64,000 nucleotides of DNA from Stenotrophomonas sp. WZN-1 (lineage in GTDB: Bacteria; Pseudomonadota; Gammaproteobacteria; Xanthomonadales; Xanthomonadaceae), in contig NZ_CP021768.1 of assembly GCF_002192255.1 (NCBI RefSeq), positions 1 to 64,000 on the forward strand, written 5' to 3'. The notes below the pieces were generated by a model. That model was not told the origin of the DNA and ran no database searches. It saw nothing but the letters and a program-made list of their open reading frames with translations. The position numbers and the translations under genes are program-made. Shown here in pieces: positions 12,224 through 20,486 of the stretch; within the stretch, counting starts at the first letter, position 1, and each line of letters opens with the position of its first letter.

Positions 12224-12649
12224 ATGGCTTTCAGTAGTGGTAACAGCGGCGGCCCCATGGCCGACATCAACGTTACGCCCCTCGTGGACGTGATGCTGGT
12301 GCTGCTGATCATCTTCATCATCACGGCGCCCCTGATGTCCCACAAGGTCAAGGTGGATCTGCCGGAAGCCAACCTGATCCAGAAGCCGGAAGATGCTGAA
12401 AAGCGTCCGAACCCGATCACGCTGGCAGTCAAGGAAGACGGCTCGATCTACTGGAACGACGAAGAAATCAACAAGCAGACTCTCGAGTCCCGCTTGGCGA
12501 CCGCCGCACAGCAGACCCCGCAGCCGCCGCTGAACCTGCGTGGTGACCGCACCACCAAGATGCGCGTCATCAACGACCTGACCAAGGTCGCGCAGGAACA
12601 GGGCATGCTGGACGTCGGCTTCGTTGCGACCAAAGAAAAGGGGCAATAA
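12224..12649 (+). CDS. exbD: Biopolymer transport protein ExbD, first copy
   Basis: A 141-residue single-pass protein with the ExbD/TolR membrane segment and proton-carrying Asp in [17 protein letters not shown], followed by a periplasmic domain. It works with ExbB and TonB. The next gene is a paralogue starting three bases after this stop. Their first 40 or so codons are nearly identical at DNA level while the periplasmic domains differ strongly. Confidence 0.94.
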   Translation: MAFSSGNSGGPMADINVTPLVDVMLVLLIIFIITAPLMSHKVKVDLPEANLIQKPEDAEKRPNPITLAVKEDGSIYWNDEEINKQTLESRLATAAQQTPQPPLNLRGDRTTKMRVINDLTKVAQEQGMLDVGFVATKEKGQ

Positions 12650-12652
12650 GCC

Positions 12653-13066
12653 ATGGCATTCAGTAGTGGTGGTGGCAAGGGCCCCATGGCAGACATCAAC
12701 GTCACGCCCCTCGTGGACGTGATGCTGGTTCTGCTGATCATCTTCATCGTGACCGCGCCGATCATGACGTACCCGATCGCCGTGGACCTGCCGCAGCGCG
12801 TGCTCAACCCACCGCCGCAGCTGGTCGAACCGCCGCCGCCGATCGAACTGAAGATCGACGCCAGCAACCAGGTCTCGTGGAACAACAGCCCGATCAATAC
12901 GAGCGAGCTGCAGCAGCGGATGGAGCAGGAGGTCCAGCGTGACCCGACCAACCAGCCGGAACTGCGCATCGACGCCAGCCCGGATTCCGAGTACGACGTG
13001 ATGGCCAAGGTTCTGGCCGCCGCGAAGAATGCTCAGATGAAGAAGATCGGTTTTGTGCAGCAGTAA
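12653..13066 (+). CDS. Biopolymer transport protein ExbD, second copy
   Basis: A 137-residue ExbD paralogue with the same membrane segment [17 protein letters not shown] but a divergent periplasmic domain that includes a Pro-rich linker after residue 50. In Xanthomonas a second exbD next to tonB-exbB-exbD1 is known, so this is likely the exbD2 equivalent. It lies three bases downstream of the first copy, clearly the same transcript, and is followed by a strong terminator. Confidence 0.93.
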   Translation: MAFSSGGGKGPMADINVTPLVDVMLVLLIIFIVTAPIMTYPIAVDLPQRVLNPPPQLVEPPPPIELKIDASNQVSWNNSPINTSELQQRMEQEVQRDPTNQPELRIDASPDSEYDVMAKVLAAAKNAQMKKIGFVQQ

Positions 13067-13103
13067 ACGCTACACCGCAACACAACAGTCATGACGCGAC
13101 TGC

Positions 13104-13134
13104 AGACGCCCCTGGAAACAGGGGCGTCTTTTTT
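13104..13134 (+). terminator. Factor-independent terminator of the tonB-exbBDD operon
   Basis: An 11-bp perfect stem AGACGCCCCTG / CAGGGGCGTCT with a GAAA loop is followed by a T run to 13134. Confidence 0.93.
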
Positions 13135-13167
13135 ATGCCCGGCCCTCCAGACCGCTATGATCGGCGG

Positions 13168-14628
13168 ATGCTCGCCCTCTTCGACTCCCTTCGCCATTGG
13201 CTTGACGGTATCGCCCACCTCGGCACGATCCTGGCGGTGGCCTACCTGCTGTACCTGTTCGCGCTGGCGGGCTGGATCATGCTGCAGAAGCGCGAGCCGG
13301 TGGCCACGCTGAGCTGGATCCTGTCGTTGGCGCTGCTCCCCTACCTGGGGCTCTTCATCTACTACCTGCTGGGCCCGCAGAAGGTGAAGCGGCAGCGGCT
13401 GCGCCGTGGCCGCGCCCGCTCGGGCATGGAGCACTACAGTGATGTCTGCCCGCCCGATTCGGATTGCACCGAGCTGGCCAAGGTTGCCCAGGCCACCACT
13501 GGGCTGGCGCCCAGCAGTGCCACCGAGGTGACCTGGCTGGTCGACGGCGCAGCCACCTACGCCGCGCTGCTCGACGCCATCGCGCAGGCGCGCGATCACG
13601 TGCACCTGGAGTACTACATCTTCAATCCCGACCACGCCGGCACCGCCCTGCGTGACGCCCTGGTCGAGCGTGCGCAGGCCGGTGTGCAGGTGCGCCTGCT
13701 GCTGGATGCAGTCGGCTCTTCCGCCCTGCCCCGGCGCTTCCTGCAGCCTCTGCTCGAGGCCGGCGGCGAAGCGATCTGGTTCCATCCACGGCAGCTGCTG
13801 AAGCCGTTCAAGCGGCCGTGGCTGAACCTGCGCACGCACCGCAAGCTGGTGATCGTCGACGGTCGCCTCGCTTTCACCGGCGGCATCAACATCACCGACG
13901 AGGAAGATGAGAGCCGCAGGCCCGATGCCTACCGCGACCTGCACATGCGTATCCGCGGCCATGTGGTGCGCAGCCTGCAGCTGGTGTTCGCCGAAGACTG
14001 GCTGTACGCCAGTGGACAGGATCCCTCGCGGATGGATATCGCCCGCTTGTGGCCGGCTGACATGCCATTGCGCGCGGATGGACCGATCAGCGCACAGGTG
14101 CTGGTGTCCGGGCCCGACTCGGGCTGGGAGACCATCCATCGCCTGCATGTGGCGGCGATCCAGGAAGCGCATGAGCGGGTCTGGCTGGTCACGCCCTATT
14201 TCGTGCCGGGCGAAGCGGCGCGGATGGCACTGACCTCGGCCGCATTGGGCGGCCTGGACGTGCGCCTGCTGGTACCGAAGATGAGCGATTCCTGGTTCGT
14301 CACCCAAGCCGCGCGCTCCTACTTCGATGAGCTGTTGCATGCTGGCGTGAAGATCTACGAATACGGCCCGCGGATGCTGCATACCAAGGCATTCATCGCC
14401 GATGACGATGTCTGCATTGTCGGCAGTGCCAACTTCGACCACCGCAGCTTCCGGCTGAACTTCGAGCTGTCGATGATGATCAGCGACCGTGACCGTGTCG
14501 CCGCGCTGGCGGAACTGCTGCAGGGCGAATTCGACCGCGCCACCCGGGTGCATGACCAGGCCGGCCGCTCGCTATGGCTGCACCGCCTGCCCGAGGCATT
14601 CGCCCGGCTGGCCTCGCCGCTGCTGTGA
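13168..14628 (+). CDS. cls: Cardiolipin synthase (phospholipase D superfamily)
   Basis: Condenses phosphatidylglycerol molecules, or a related phosphatidyl donor, into cardiolipin at the inner membrane. The 486-residue protein has two N-terminal membrane helices (about residues 18-38 and 48-68, the PLDc_N region). It has two HKD motifs: THRKLVIVDG (His224, Lys226, Asp231) and LHTKAFIADD (His405, Lys407, Asp412). Length and layout match ClsA. The ATG at 13168 is used because the upstream in-frame extension overlaps the operon terminator. Confidence 0.93.
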   Translation: MLALFDSLRHWLDGIAHLGTILAVAYLLYLFALAGWIMLQKREPVATLSWILSLALLPYLGLFIYYLLGPQKVKRQRLRRGRARSGMEHYSDVCPPDSDCTELAKVAQATTGLAPSSATEVTWLVDGAATYAALLDAIAQARDHVHLEYYIFNPDHAGTALRDALVERAQAGVQVRLLLDAVGSSALPRRFLQPLLEAGGEAIWFHPRQLLKPFKRPWLNLRTHRKLVIVDGRLAFTGGINITDEEDESRRPDAYRDLHMRIRGHVVRSLQLVFAEDWLYASGQDPSRMDIARLWPADMPLRADGPISAQVLVSGPDSGWETIHRLHVAAIQEAHERVWLVTPYFVPGEAARMALTSAALGGLDVRLLVPKMSDSWFVTQAARSYFDELLHAGVKIYEYGPRMLHTKAFIADDDVCIVGSANFDHRSFRLNFELSMMISDRDRVAALAELLQGEFDRATRVHDQAGRSLWLHRLPEAFARLASPLL

Positions 14629-14668
14629 CGCAGCGCTACACTGCGGCGATCATCCGGGGAGCCCGACT

Positions 14669-14938
14669 ATGTACTGGTTGTACCTGCTGCTGGCGCTGGG
14701 CTGCTTTGCCTTCGCGCTGAAGACCCCGAGCGCGGGGTTGATGACCCTGTGCCTGCTGGCTGCCCTCGCCTTCCTGCTGGCCTGGGTACGCGGCCGCTAC
14801 GTGGCCCGTTTCGGCGACCTGCAGCGCGACCCGGCCACCCTCATTGACGCCGAAGAACTGCGCCGCCTGCGCGAACAGGCCCAGAGCCGCCGCACCGGCG
14901 AGCACAACGAACACGACCGATCCCCTCTTTCCAAGTAG
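14669..14938 (+). CDS. Small membrane protein
   Basis: An 89-residue protein with two adjacent hydrophobic helices (residues 2-19 and 22-42) followed by a charged tail rich in Arg, Glu and Gln. It lies 40 bases after cls and 9 bases before pdxJ on the same strand. Function is unknown. The GC-rich third codon positions and the clean start and stop support a real gene. Confidence 0.7.
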   Translation: MYWLYLLLALGCFAFALKTPSAGLMTLCLLAALAFLLAWVRGRYVARFGDLQRDPATLIDAEELRRLREQAQSRRTGEHNEHDRSPLSK

Positions 14939-14947
14939 TCCCGTTCC

Positions 14948-15691
14948 ATGACCCAGCTCAGCGTCAACGTCAACAAGATCGCCGTCCTGCGCAACTCGCG
15001 CGGCGGCGCCGAACCGGACGTGGTGCGCGCCGCCCAGGCCTGCCTGGATGCCGGGGCCCACGGCATCACTGTGCATCCGCGGCCGGACCGCCGCCACATC
15101 ACCGCCGAGGACGTGCTGGCCCTGTCCACCCTGACCTGCGCGCGTGGCGTTGAATTCAACATCGAAGGCAATCCGTTCGCGCCGCCGCGCGAGGGCTACC
15201 CGGGGCTGCTGCCGCTGTGCGAACAGACCCGTCCGGCACAGGCCACCCTGGTCCCCGATGGTGATGGCCAGATCACCTCCGACCACGGTTTCGACTTCGA
15301 ACGCGATGCCGAGCGCCTGCGTCCGCTGGTGGCTGCGCTGAAGGCGATGGGGTGCCGGGTCAGCCTGTTTGTCGATGCGGGCAACCCATTGCTGGAGCAG
15401 GCAGCCGAGGTGGGAGCGGACCGTATCGAGCTGTACACCGGGCCCTATGCGGAGGCGCATGCGGCTGGCGATGCCGACGCGATGCTGGCGTTGTTCGCCA
15501 CTGCCGCCCGCCGCGCGCAGGCCGTCGGCCTGGGTGTCAATGCTGGCCACGACCTGTCGCAGGACAACCTGCGCGACTTCCTGGCCCACGTGCCGGAGGT
15601 GCTGGAGGTGTCGATCGGCCATGCGCTGATCGGCGAGGCGCTGTATGACGGGCTGGATGCCACCGTGCGCGGGTACCTGGCGCTGCTCTGA
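14948..15691 (+). CDS. pdxJ: Pyridoxine 5'-phosphate synthase
   Basis: Condenses 1-deoxyxylulose 5-phosphate with 3-amino-2-oxopropyl phosphate to make pyridoxine 5'-phosphate, the last ring-forming step of DXP-dependent vitamin B6 synthesis. The 247-residue TIM-barrel protein begins [20 protein letters not shown]. It carries the family segments [24 protein letters not shown] and VNAGHDLS, the last with the catalytic His and Asp region. Length is standard. It is nearly contiguous with the small membrane gene upstream. Confidence 0.96.
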   Translation: MTQLSVNVNKIAVLRNSRGGAEPDVVRAAQACLDAGAHGITVHPRPDRRHITAEDVLALSTLTCARGVEFNIEGNPFAPPREGYPGLLPLCEQTRPAQATLVPDGDGQITSDHGFDFERDAERLRPLVAALKAMGCRVSLFVDAGNPLLEQAAEVGADRIELYTGPYAEAHAAGDADAMLALFATAARRAQAVGLGVNAGHDLSQDNLRDFLAHVPEVLEVSIGHALIGEALYDGLDATVRGYLALL

Positions 15692-15703
15692 CCGTTCCGC
15701 TGG

Positions 15704-15726
15704 AGAGTCGAGTCCTGCTCGACTCT
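15704..15726. repeat. Short palindrome of the GTCGAG type
   Basis: AGAGTCGAG pairs with CTCGACTCT around a five-base centre, 13 bases after the pdxJ stop. The word resembles the GTCGAGC palindromes at 16891-16943. It may act as a 3' end stabiliser or weak terminator. Confidence 0.55.
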
Positions 15727-15793
15727 GCAAGGGGGCTGAACCCTTCAGGCGGCCGTCGCAGCCATTGAGACGGCCACGACGTACCCTGCCGCA

Positions 15794-16885
15794 ATGGGTA
15801 TTGCGATCAAGGGCCGAGGTTCCACGTCCCACCTTGCCGGGCGCTTTGAAAGCACCGTCAGCGAGGCGGTGGACGACGGCTGGGCGGTCGACGAGAGCGA
15901 GGAATTCCTCGCCCCGCGCCTGCGCACCGAGGTGCGTGCCGAAACCGCGCGCAGCATCATCACCCGCAACACTTCGCCGGACGTCGGCTTCAGCCAGTCG
16001 GTGAATCCGTACCGCGGTTGCGAGCATGGGTGCTCGTACTGCTTTGCACGTCCCTCGCATGCCTATTTGAATCTGTCGCCGGGCCTGGATTTCGAGACCA
16101 AGCTGTTCGCCAAGACCAATGCGCCGCAACTGCTGCGCAAGGAGCTGTCGAAGCCGGGTTACGTGCCGCAGCCGATCGCGCTGGGCATCAACACCGACGC
16201 GTACCAGCCGATCGAACGCAAGTTCAAGCTGACCCGCCAACTGATCGAAGTGATGCTGGAAACCAAGCATCCGTTCTCGCTGATCACCAAGAACGCGCTG
16301 GTCGAGCGCGACATCGATCTGCTCGCGCCGCTGGCCGCGGAGAATCTGGTCAGCGTGCACTTCTCGGTGACCTCGCTGGATCCGCATCTCTCCGCGAAGC
16401 TCGAACCGCGCGCATCAGCTCCACATGCACGGCTGCGTGCGATGAAGCGTCTGCATGACGCTGGCATTCCGGTCGGTGTGATGGTGGCGCCGGTGATTCC
16501 GTGGATCAACGACAGCGAGCTGGAAGCCGTACTGGAGGCCGCACACGATGCCGGTGCCAGCACCGCAGGCTACGTGCTGCTGCGCCTGCCGCTGGAAGTG
16601 GCGCCGCTGTTCCGCGACTGGCTGGATACGCATCATCCCGATCGCGCTGCGCATGTGATGAGCACCATCCAGCAGCTGCGCGGCGGCAAGGACTACGACA
16701 GCCAGTTCGGCACCCGCATGCGCGGCCAGGGCGTATATGCCGATCTGTTGAACAACCGCTTCAAGCTGGCGCGTAAACGGTTGGGATTCAATGCACAGAA
16801 CAGCCACTGGCCGAAGCTGGATTGCAGCCGGTTCCAGAAGCCGCTGCCGCCGAAGAAGGATACGCCGCAGGGCTCCTTGTTCTGA
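15794..16885 (+). CDS. PA0069-type radical SAM protein
   Basis: A 363-residue radical SAM enzyme. The cluster-binding motif is CEHGCSYC (Cys76, Cys80, Cys83) within NPYRGCEHGCSYCFARPSHA, followed by a TIM-barrel-like domain. It belongs to the uncharacterised family represented by Pseudomonas PA0069 and is related to the spore photoproduct lyase-like radical SAM group. The reaction is unknown. It is bounded by palindromic repeats on both sides and appears to be a single-gene unit. Confidence 0.85.
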   Translation: MGIAIKGRGSTSHLAGRFESTVSEAVDDGWAVDESEEFLAPRLRTEVRAETARSIITRNTSPDVGFSQSVNPYRGCEHGCSYCFARPSHAYLNLSPGLDFETKLFAKTNAPQLLRKELSKPGYVPQPIALGINTDAYQPIERKFKLTRQLIEVMLETKHPFSLITKNALVERDIDLLAPLAAENLVSVHFSVTSLDPHLSAKLEPRASAPHARLRAMKRLHDAGIPVGVMVAPVIPWINDSELEAVLEAAHDAGASTAGYVLLRLPLEVAPLFRDWLDTHHPDRAAHVMSTIQQLRGGKDYDSQFGTRMRGQGVYADLLNNRFKLARKRLGFNAQNSHWPKLDCSRFQKPLPPKKDTPQGSLF

Positions 16886-16890
16886 GAAAA

Positions 16891-16943
16891 GTCGAGCTTG
16901 CTCGACTGGCGACGGAAAAGCAGTCGAGCAAGCTCGACGCTAC
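16891..16943 (-). repeat. SMAG-like REP dimer, GTCGAGC type
   Basis: Two facing palindromes, GTCGAGC-TT-GCTCGAC (16891-16906) and GTCGAGC-AA-GCTCGAC (16923-16938), lie between the convergent radical SAM and hydroxylase genes. The second ends GCTAC, the reverse complement of the GTAG tag of S. maltophilia REP (SMAG) elements. Confidence 0.75.
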
Positions 16944-17647
16944 CCCCCAAACAGTTTCTGCGCACTCTGGAACAGGATCCAGCTGGTGGCGATGAACTTG
17001 TCGCCCCCCTGTGGCCGATTGCCACGATGGGTGTGGGTGAACGCCGTCGGGGCGATCAGCAGGCTCCCGGTACGTGGCGCGATCTTGCGGCCCTGGAACA
17101 GGAACTCGGTTTCGCCTTCGTCGAAATCGTCGTTGAGGTACAGCGTCCACAGCACATGCCGGTGCAGGGTCTCGGCCTGGGCATCCTTCGGGTACAGCTC
17201 GCAGTGCCAGTACGGGTAGCCGCCCTCGCCTGCCGCATACCACTGCAGGTTGATCGCGCCCGGGCGCAGGCAGGTGCGGGCCAGGTCGGCCAGCTGCTGC
17301 GGCGGCATGTCGGGGAAGTCCTCGGCATACAGGCGTCGCGGTTGGCCGTTGCTGTCCTGGATCTGCAACATCAGCGGGGCGATCAACGCCTGTGGATAAC
17401 GGCGTAGATAAGTCAGCAGGCCGTTGAACACCGCAATCTGCAGCTGCTGGTCGACATCCTGCCAGCCGTCCAGGCCACTGATGCGCAGATCCTTGCTGTG
17501 CTTGAGTTCGGGGAACACGCCACTGCCTACCGCACCGGGCAGCAGGCCACGCGTGGCACGCATGCGCTCGACGATGGCCGCGCAGACCTCGCTGGGGACG
17601 GCGTTGTGGATGACTTCGATGAAATCGACCGGGCCCTGCTCGTGCAT
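16940..17647 (-). CDS. PKHD-type 2-oxoglutarate/Fe(II) hydroxylase
   Basis: A 235-residue oxygenase of the prolyl-4-hydroxylase-like PKHD/YbiX family. The double-stranded beta-helix core is visible in YLNDDFDEGETEF and IAPRTGSLLIAP. Likely iron ligands are His148 and Glu150 (HCE, where HxD is more usual) and a His in the FTHTHRG segment (205 or 207), with Lys217 placed to bind 2-oxoglutarate. The substrate is unknown. AAGGA lies 9 bases before the ATG. Some homologues sit beside TonB-dependent receptors; here the nearest receptor is 3 kb away. Confidence 0.8.
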   Translation of the reverse strand: MHEQGPVDFIEVIHNAVPSEVCAAIVERMRATRGLLPGAVGSGVFPELKHSKDLRISGLDGWQDVDQQLQIAVFNGLLTYLRRYPQALIAPLMLQIQDSNGQPRRLYAEDFPDMPPQQLADLARTCLRPGAINLQWYAAGEGGYPYWHCELYPKDAQAETLHRHVLWTLYLNDDFDEGETEFLFQGRKIAPRTGSLLIAPTAFTHTHRGNRPQGGDKFIATSWILFQSAQKLFGG

Positions 17648-17755
17648 GCGTGCATTCCTTAGGCGGCAACGGCTTGATGGTGCCGTTTGCCGCCCTCGGT
17701 GTCACCCCACGGTCATGTCATCGATCTGCCATGACCGCCGTCAGGCAACCGCCAA

Positions 17756-18772
17756 TCAGACCTGCGCGTCGTCGTGCGCGTGGTGGTAGCGCACGGCTTC
17801 GGCCACTTCCTCGCGCGAACCGAGGAACACCGGCACGCGCTGGTGCAGCTGGTCGGGCTGGATGTCGAGGATGCGCTCGCGGCCGGTCCAGGCGGCGCCA
17901 CCGGCCTGTTCGACCAGCAGGCCCATCGGGTTGGCTTCGTACATCAGGCGCAGCTTGCCGGCCTTGGACGGATCCTTCTTGTCCCACGGGTAGATGAAGA
18001 TGCCGCCGCGGGTAAGGATGCGATGCACGTCGGCGACCATGCTGGCGATCCAGCGCATGTTGAAGTTCTTGCCGCGCGCGCCTTCCTTGCCCGCCAGCAG
18101 ATCGCTGACATAGGACTGCATCGGCGCTTCCCAGTGACGCTGGTTGGACATGTTGATGGCGAATTCCTGGGTGGCCGCCGGAATCTGCATGTTCTCGGTG
18201 GTCAGCACGAACTCGCCCTTCTCGCGGTCGAGGGTGAACGCATGGGTGCCATGGCCGACGGTCAGCACCAGCTGGGTGCTGGGCCCGTAGATGCAGTAGC
18301 CGGCGGCGATCTGCTTGCTGCCCGGCTGCAGGAACGCGTCATCGCCCGGCAGCTCGACGTTGGTCGGGCAGCGCAGCACCGAGAAAATGGTGCCAACGGA
18401 GACGTTGACGTCGATGTTGGAGCTGCCATCGAGGGGATCGAACAGCAGCAGGAAATCGCCGCGCGGATAGATGTCCGGCACCGGCTGGCTGTGGTCCATT
18501 TCCTCCGAGGCGCAGGCGGCCAGGTGGCCACCCCAGGCGTTGGCCTCGAGCAGGATCTCGTTGCTGATGACGTCCAGCTTCTTCTGCGCTTCACCCTGCA
18601 CGTTGCCGGTACCGGCGTCGCCGAGCACGCCACCGAGGGCGCCCTTGCTGACGGCGATGGAGATGCTGGTGCAGGCGCGGGCGACGACCGCGATCAGCTG
18701 GCGCAGGTCGGCATTGATGCGGCCGGCGTGCTGTTCCTGGATCAGGAAGCGGGTCAACGAAGTACGGGACAT
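17756..18772 (-). CDS. fbp: Fructose-1,6-bisphosphatase class I
   Basis: Gluconeogenic enzyme that hydrolyses fructose 1,6-bisphosphate to fructose 6-phosphate. The 338-residue protein has the class I metal site [11 protein letters not shown] at residues 111-121 and the C-terminal substrate region [10 protein letters not shown]. The frame is open upstream through the long-hairpin element at 18898-19007. The ATG at 18772 ([10 protein letters not shown]) gives the standard family length and start. It lies downstream of tyrB on the same strand but is separated from it by a terminator, so it likely has its own promoter. Confidence 0.96.
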   Translation of the reverse strand: MSRTSLTRFLIQEQHAGRINADLRQLIAVVARACTSISIAVSKGALGGVLGDAGTGNVQGEAQKKLDVISNEILLEANAWGGHLAACASEEMDHSQPVPDIYPRGDFLLLFDPLDGSSNIDVNVSVGTIFSVLRCPTNVELPGDDAFLQPGSKQIAAGYCIYGPSTQLVLTVGHGTHAFTLDREKGEFVLTTENMQIPAATQEFAINMSNQRHWEAPMQSYVSDLLAGKEGARGKNFNMRWIASMVADVHRILTRGGIFIYPWDKKDPSKAGKLRLMYEANPMGLLVEQAGGAAWTGRERILDIQPDQLHQRVPVFLGSREEVAEAVRYHHAHDDAQV

Positions 18773-18897
18773 GAGCGGGCAGGTCTCGGCAGCGGGAAAA
18801 CGCCTATTGTCGCCCGTATGGCGGGGCCGTGCGTGAGCGCGGGAAGGCGTAATCGTTTCCAGATGCGTTGCGCTCGTGGCGCCTTCCTTTTGTCGAG

Positions 18898-19007
18898 GCG
18901 CGTGGAAGGGGGAGGCGATGCAGGACACGCTGCAAGTACGTCCATGTAAGCTCGATGGCGCCATCCATGGCGCCAACGGTCCTGCATCACCTCCCCCTCC
19001 CACGCGC
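18898..19007 (-). repeat. Long-hairpin intergenic element A
   Basis: Arms 18898-18926 and 18979-19007 are 29 bases each and complementary at 27 positions. The two exceptions become G-U pairs in a minus-strand transcript, so that is taken as the sense strand. The core, read on the minus strand, has an inner stem-loop around CATGGATG and the words GAGCTTACATGGACGTACTTGCAGCG over two segments. It lies between the tyrB terminator and fbp. About 125 bases between it and fbp presumably hold the fbp promoter. Confidence 0.8.
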
Positions 19008-19058
19008 TTCAGGGTTCGCCGCGAGCGCGGTGGGGATGGCAAAGGCAAGAGCAAAAGC

Positions 19059-19089
19059 AAAAAACAAAGGCGCCTTTCGGCGCCTTTGT
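19059..19089 (-). terminator. Factor-independent terminator of tyrB
   Basis: On the minus strand, ACAAAGGCGCC / GGCGCCTTTGT form an 11-bp stem with a four-base loop followed by a run of T (six A residues at 19059-19064 on the plus strand). Confidence 0.92.
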
Positions 19090-19112
19090 CTTCAAGCTAC
19101 TGGAGCGTTGCT

Positions 19113-20315
19113 TCAGCCCTTGGCGACGGTGGCCACGGCCTTGGCGACGTATTCCAGGTTGTTCTGGTTGAGTGCGGCCACGCAGATGCGGCCGGTGCCG
19201 ACGGCGTAGATGCCGAACTCGTCGCGCAGGCGCTCGACCTGCTCACGGCTCAGGCCGGAGTAGGAGAACATGCCGGCCTGCTCGTTGATGAAACCGAACT
19301 GCGGCGCACCTGCAGCGGCCAGCTTCTCCACCAAGCCCTGGCGCAGTGCGTGGATGCGCTCGCGCATCTCGGTCAGCTCCTGCTCCCACATCGCGCGCAG
19401 TTCCGGGTTGGTCAGCACGCCGGCCACCAGCGCAGCACCGTGGGTGGACGGGCTGGAGTAGATGGTGCGGATGACGCGCTTGACCTGCGACTGCACGGCC
19501 TTGGCGTCAGCGGCGGTCGGTGCCACCATCGACAGCGCACCCACGCGCTCGCCATACAGCGAGAACGACTTGGAGTACGAGTTGGCGACGATGAAGCTGT
19601 CGATGCCGGCTTCGGCGATGATGCGCACGGCGGCGCCGTCCTGCTCGATGCCCTTGTCGAAGCCCTGGTAGGCCATGTCGATGAAGGGGAACAGCTGGCG
19701 GTCCTTCAGCAGCTGTGCCACCTGCTTCCACTGGCTGACCGTGAGGTCGGCACCGGTGGGGTTGTGGCAGCAGGCGTGCAGCAGCACCACGGTGCCGGCG
19801 TCCAGCTTGCCCAGGTCGGCCAGCAGGGCATCGAAGTTGACGCCATGGGTGGCCGGGTCGAAGTAGGAATACTCCACCACCTCGAAGCCGGCCGCGCTGA
19901 ACACGGCGCGGTGGTTCTCCCAGCTCGGGTTGCTCAGCGCAACGGTGGCGTGCGGCAGCAGCTTCTTCAGCACGTCGGCGCCGACGCGCAGCGCACCGCT
20001 GCCACCGACGGTCTGTGCGGTGGTGACGCGGCCGGCGGCCAGCAGCGGCGAATCCTTGCCGAACACCAGCTCACGCGTGGCCTGCGTATACGCCGGCAGG
20101 CCATCGATCGGCAGGTAGCCGCGCGGTTTGGCTTCAGCGGCAAGCTGCTGCTCGATCTGCTTGACGGCGCGCAGCAGCGGAATGCGGCCGCTCTCGTCGT
20201 AGTAGATGCCCACACCCAGGTTGACCTTGGTCGGGCGGCTGTCGGCGTTGTACGCCTCGGTCAGGCCCAGGATCGGGTCGCCTGGGACCAGTTCCACGTT
20301 TGCAAAGAAGGACAC
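19113..20315 (-). CDS. tyrB: Aromatic amino acid aminotransferase
   Basis: PLP enzyme that makes tyrosine and phenylalanine from their keto acids and can also act on aspartate. The 400-residue protein matches class I aminotransferases: NPSWENH, the HNPTGAD turn, and the PLP lysine in NSYSKSFSLYGERVG (Lys249). The GTG at 20315 (VSFFANVELVPGD) is the natural start, since it reproduces the family N-terminus (FFANV.L.PGDPI); the upstream extension is not conserved-looking. An aspC-type assignment is possible because sequence alone separates the two poorly. Confidence 0.9.
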   Translation of the reverse strand: MSFFANVELVPGDPILGLTEAYNADSRPTKVNLGVGIYYDESGRIPLLRAVKQIEQQLAAEAKPRGYLPIDGLPAYTQATRELVFGKDSPLLAAGRVTTAQTVGGSGALRVGADVLKKLLPHATVALSNPSWENHRAVFSAAGFEVVEYSYFDPATHGVNFDALLADLGKLDAGTVVLLHACCHNPTGADLTVSQWKQVAQLLKDRQLFPFIDMAYQGFDKGIEQDGAAVRIIAEAGIDSFIVANSYSKSFSLYGERVGALSMVAPTAADAKAVQSQVKRVIRTIYSSPSTHGAALVAGVLTNPELRAMWEQELTEMRERIHALRQGLVEKLAAAGAPQFGFINEQAGMFSYSGLSREQVERLRDEFGIYAVGTGRICVAALNQNNLEYVAKAVATVAKG

Positions 20316-20486
20316 GGCGGTACTCGTTCGGTAGACGGAAAGGGGGAGGAAGTGCGCTACGCGGCTTGCGGCTTTTCGGCCGGAAACAGCCCATCGTAAC
20401 AAAGCCTGCCGGGGCTGGCCGCCGCCATCGTCATCTGCCGCCCCGTACGATGGCGTGCGTTGCCACCCGATCCATCAACCTGAATC

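Noticed and set aside
20316..20486. Fur box upstream of the first TonB-dependent receptor
   Set aside because: No 19-base inverted GATAAT-type repeat could be recognised in the gap.
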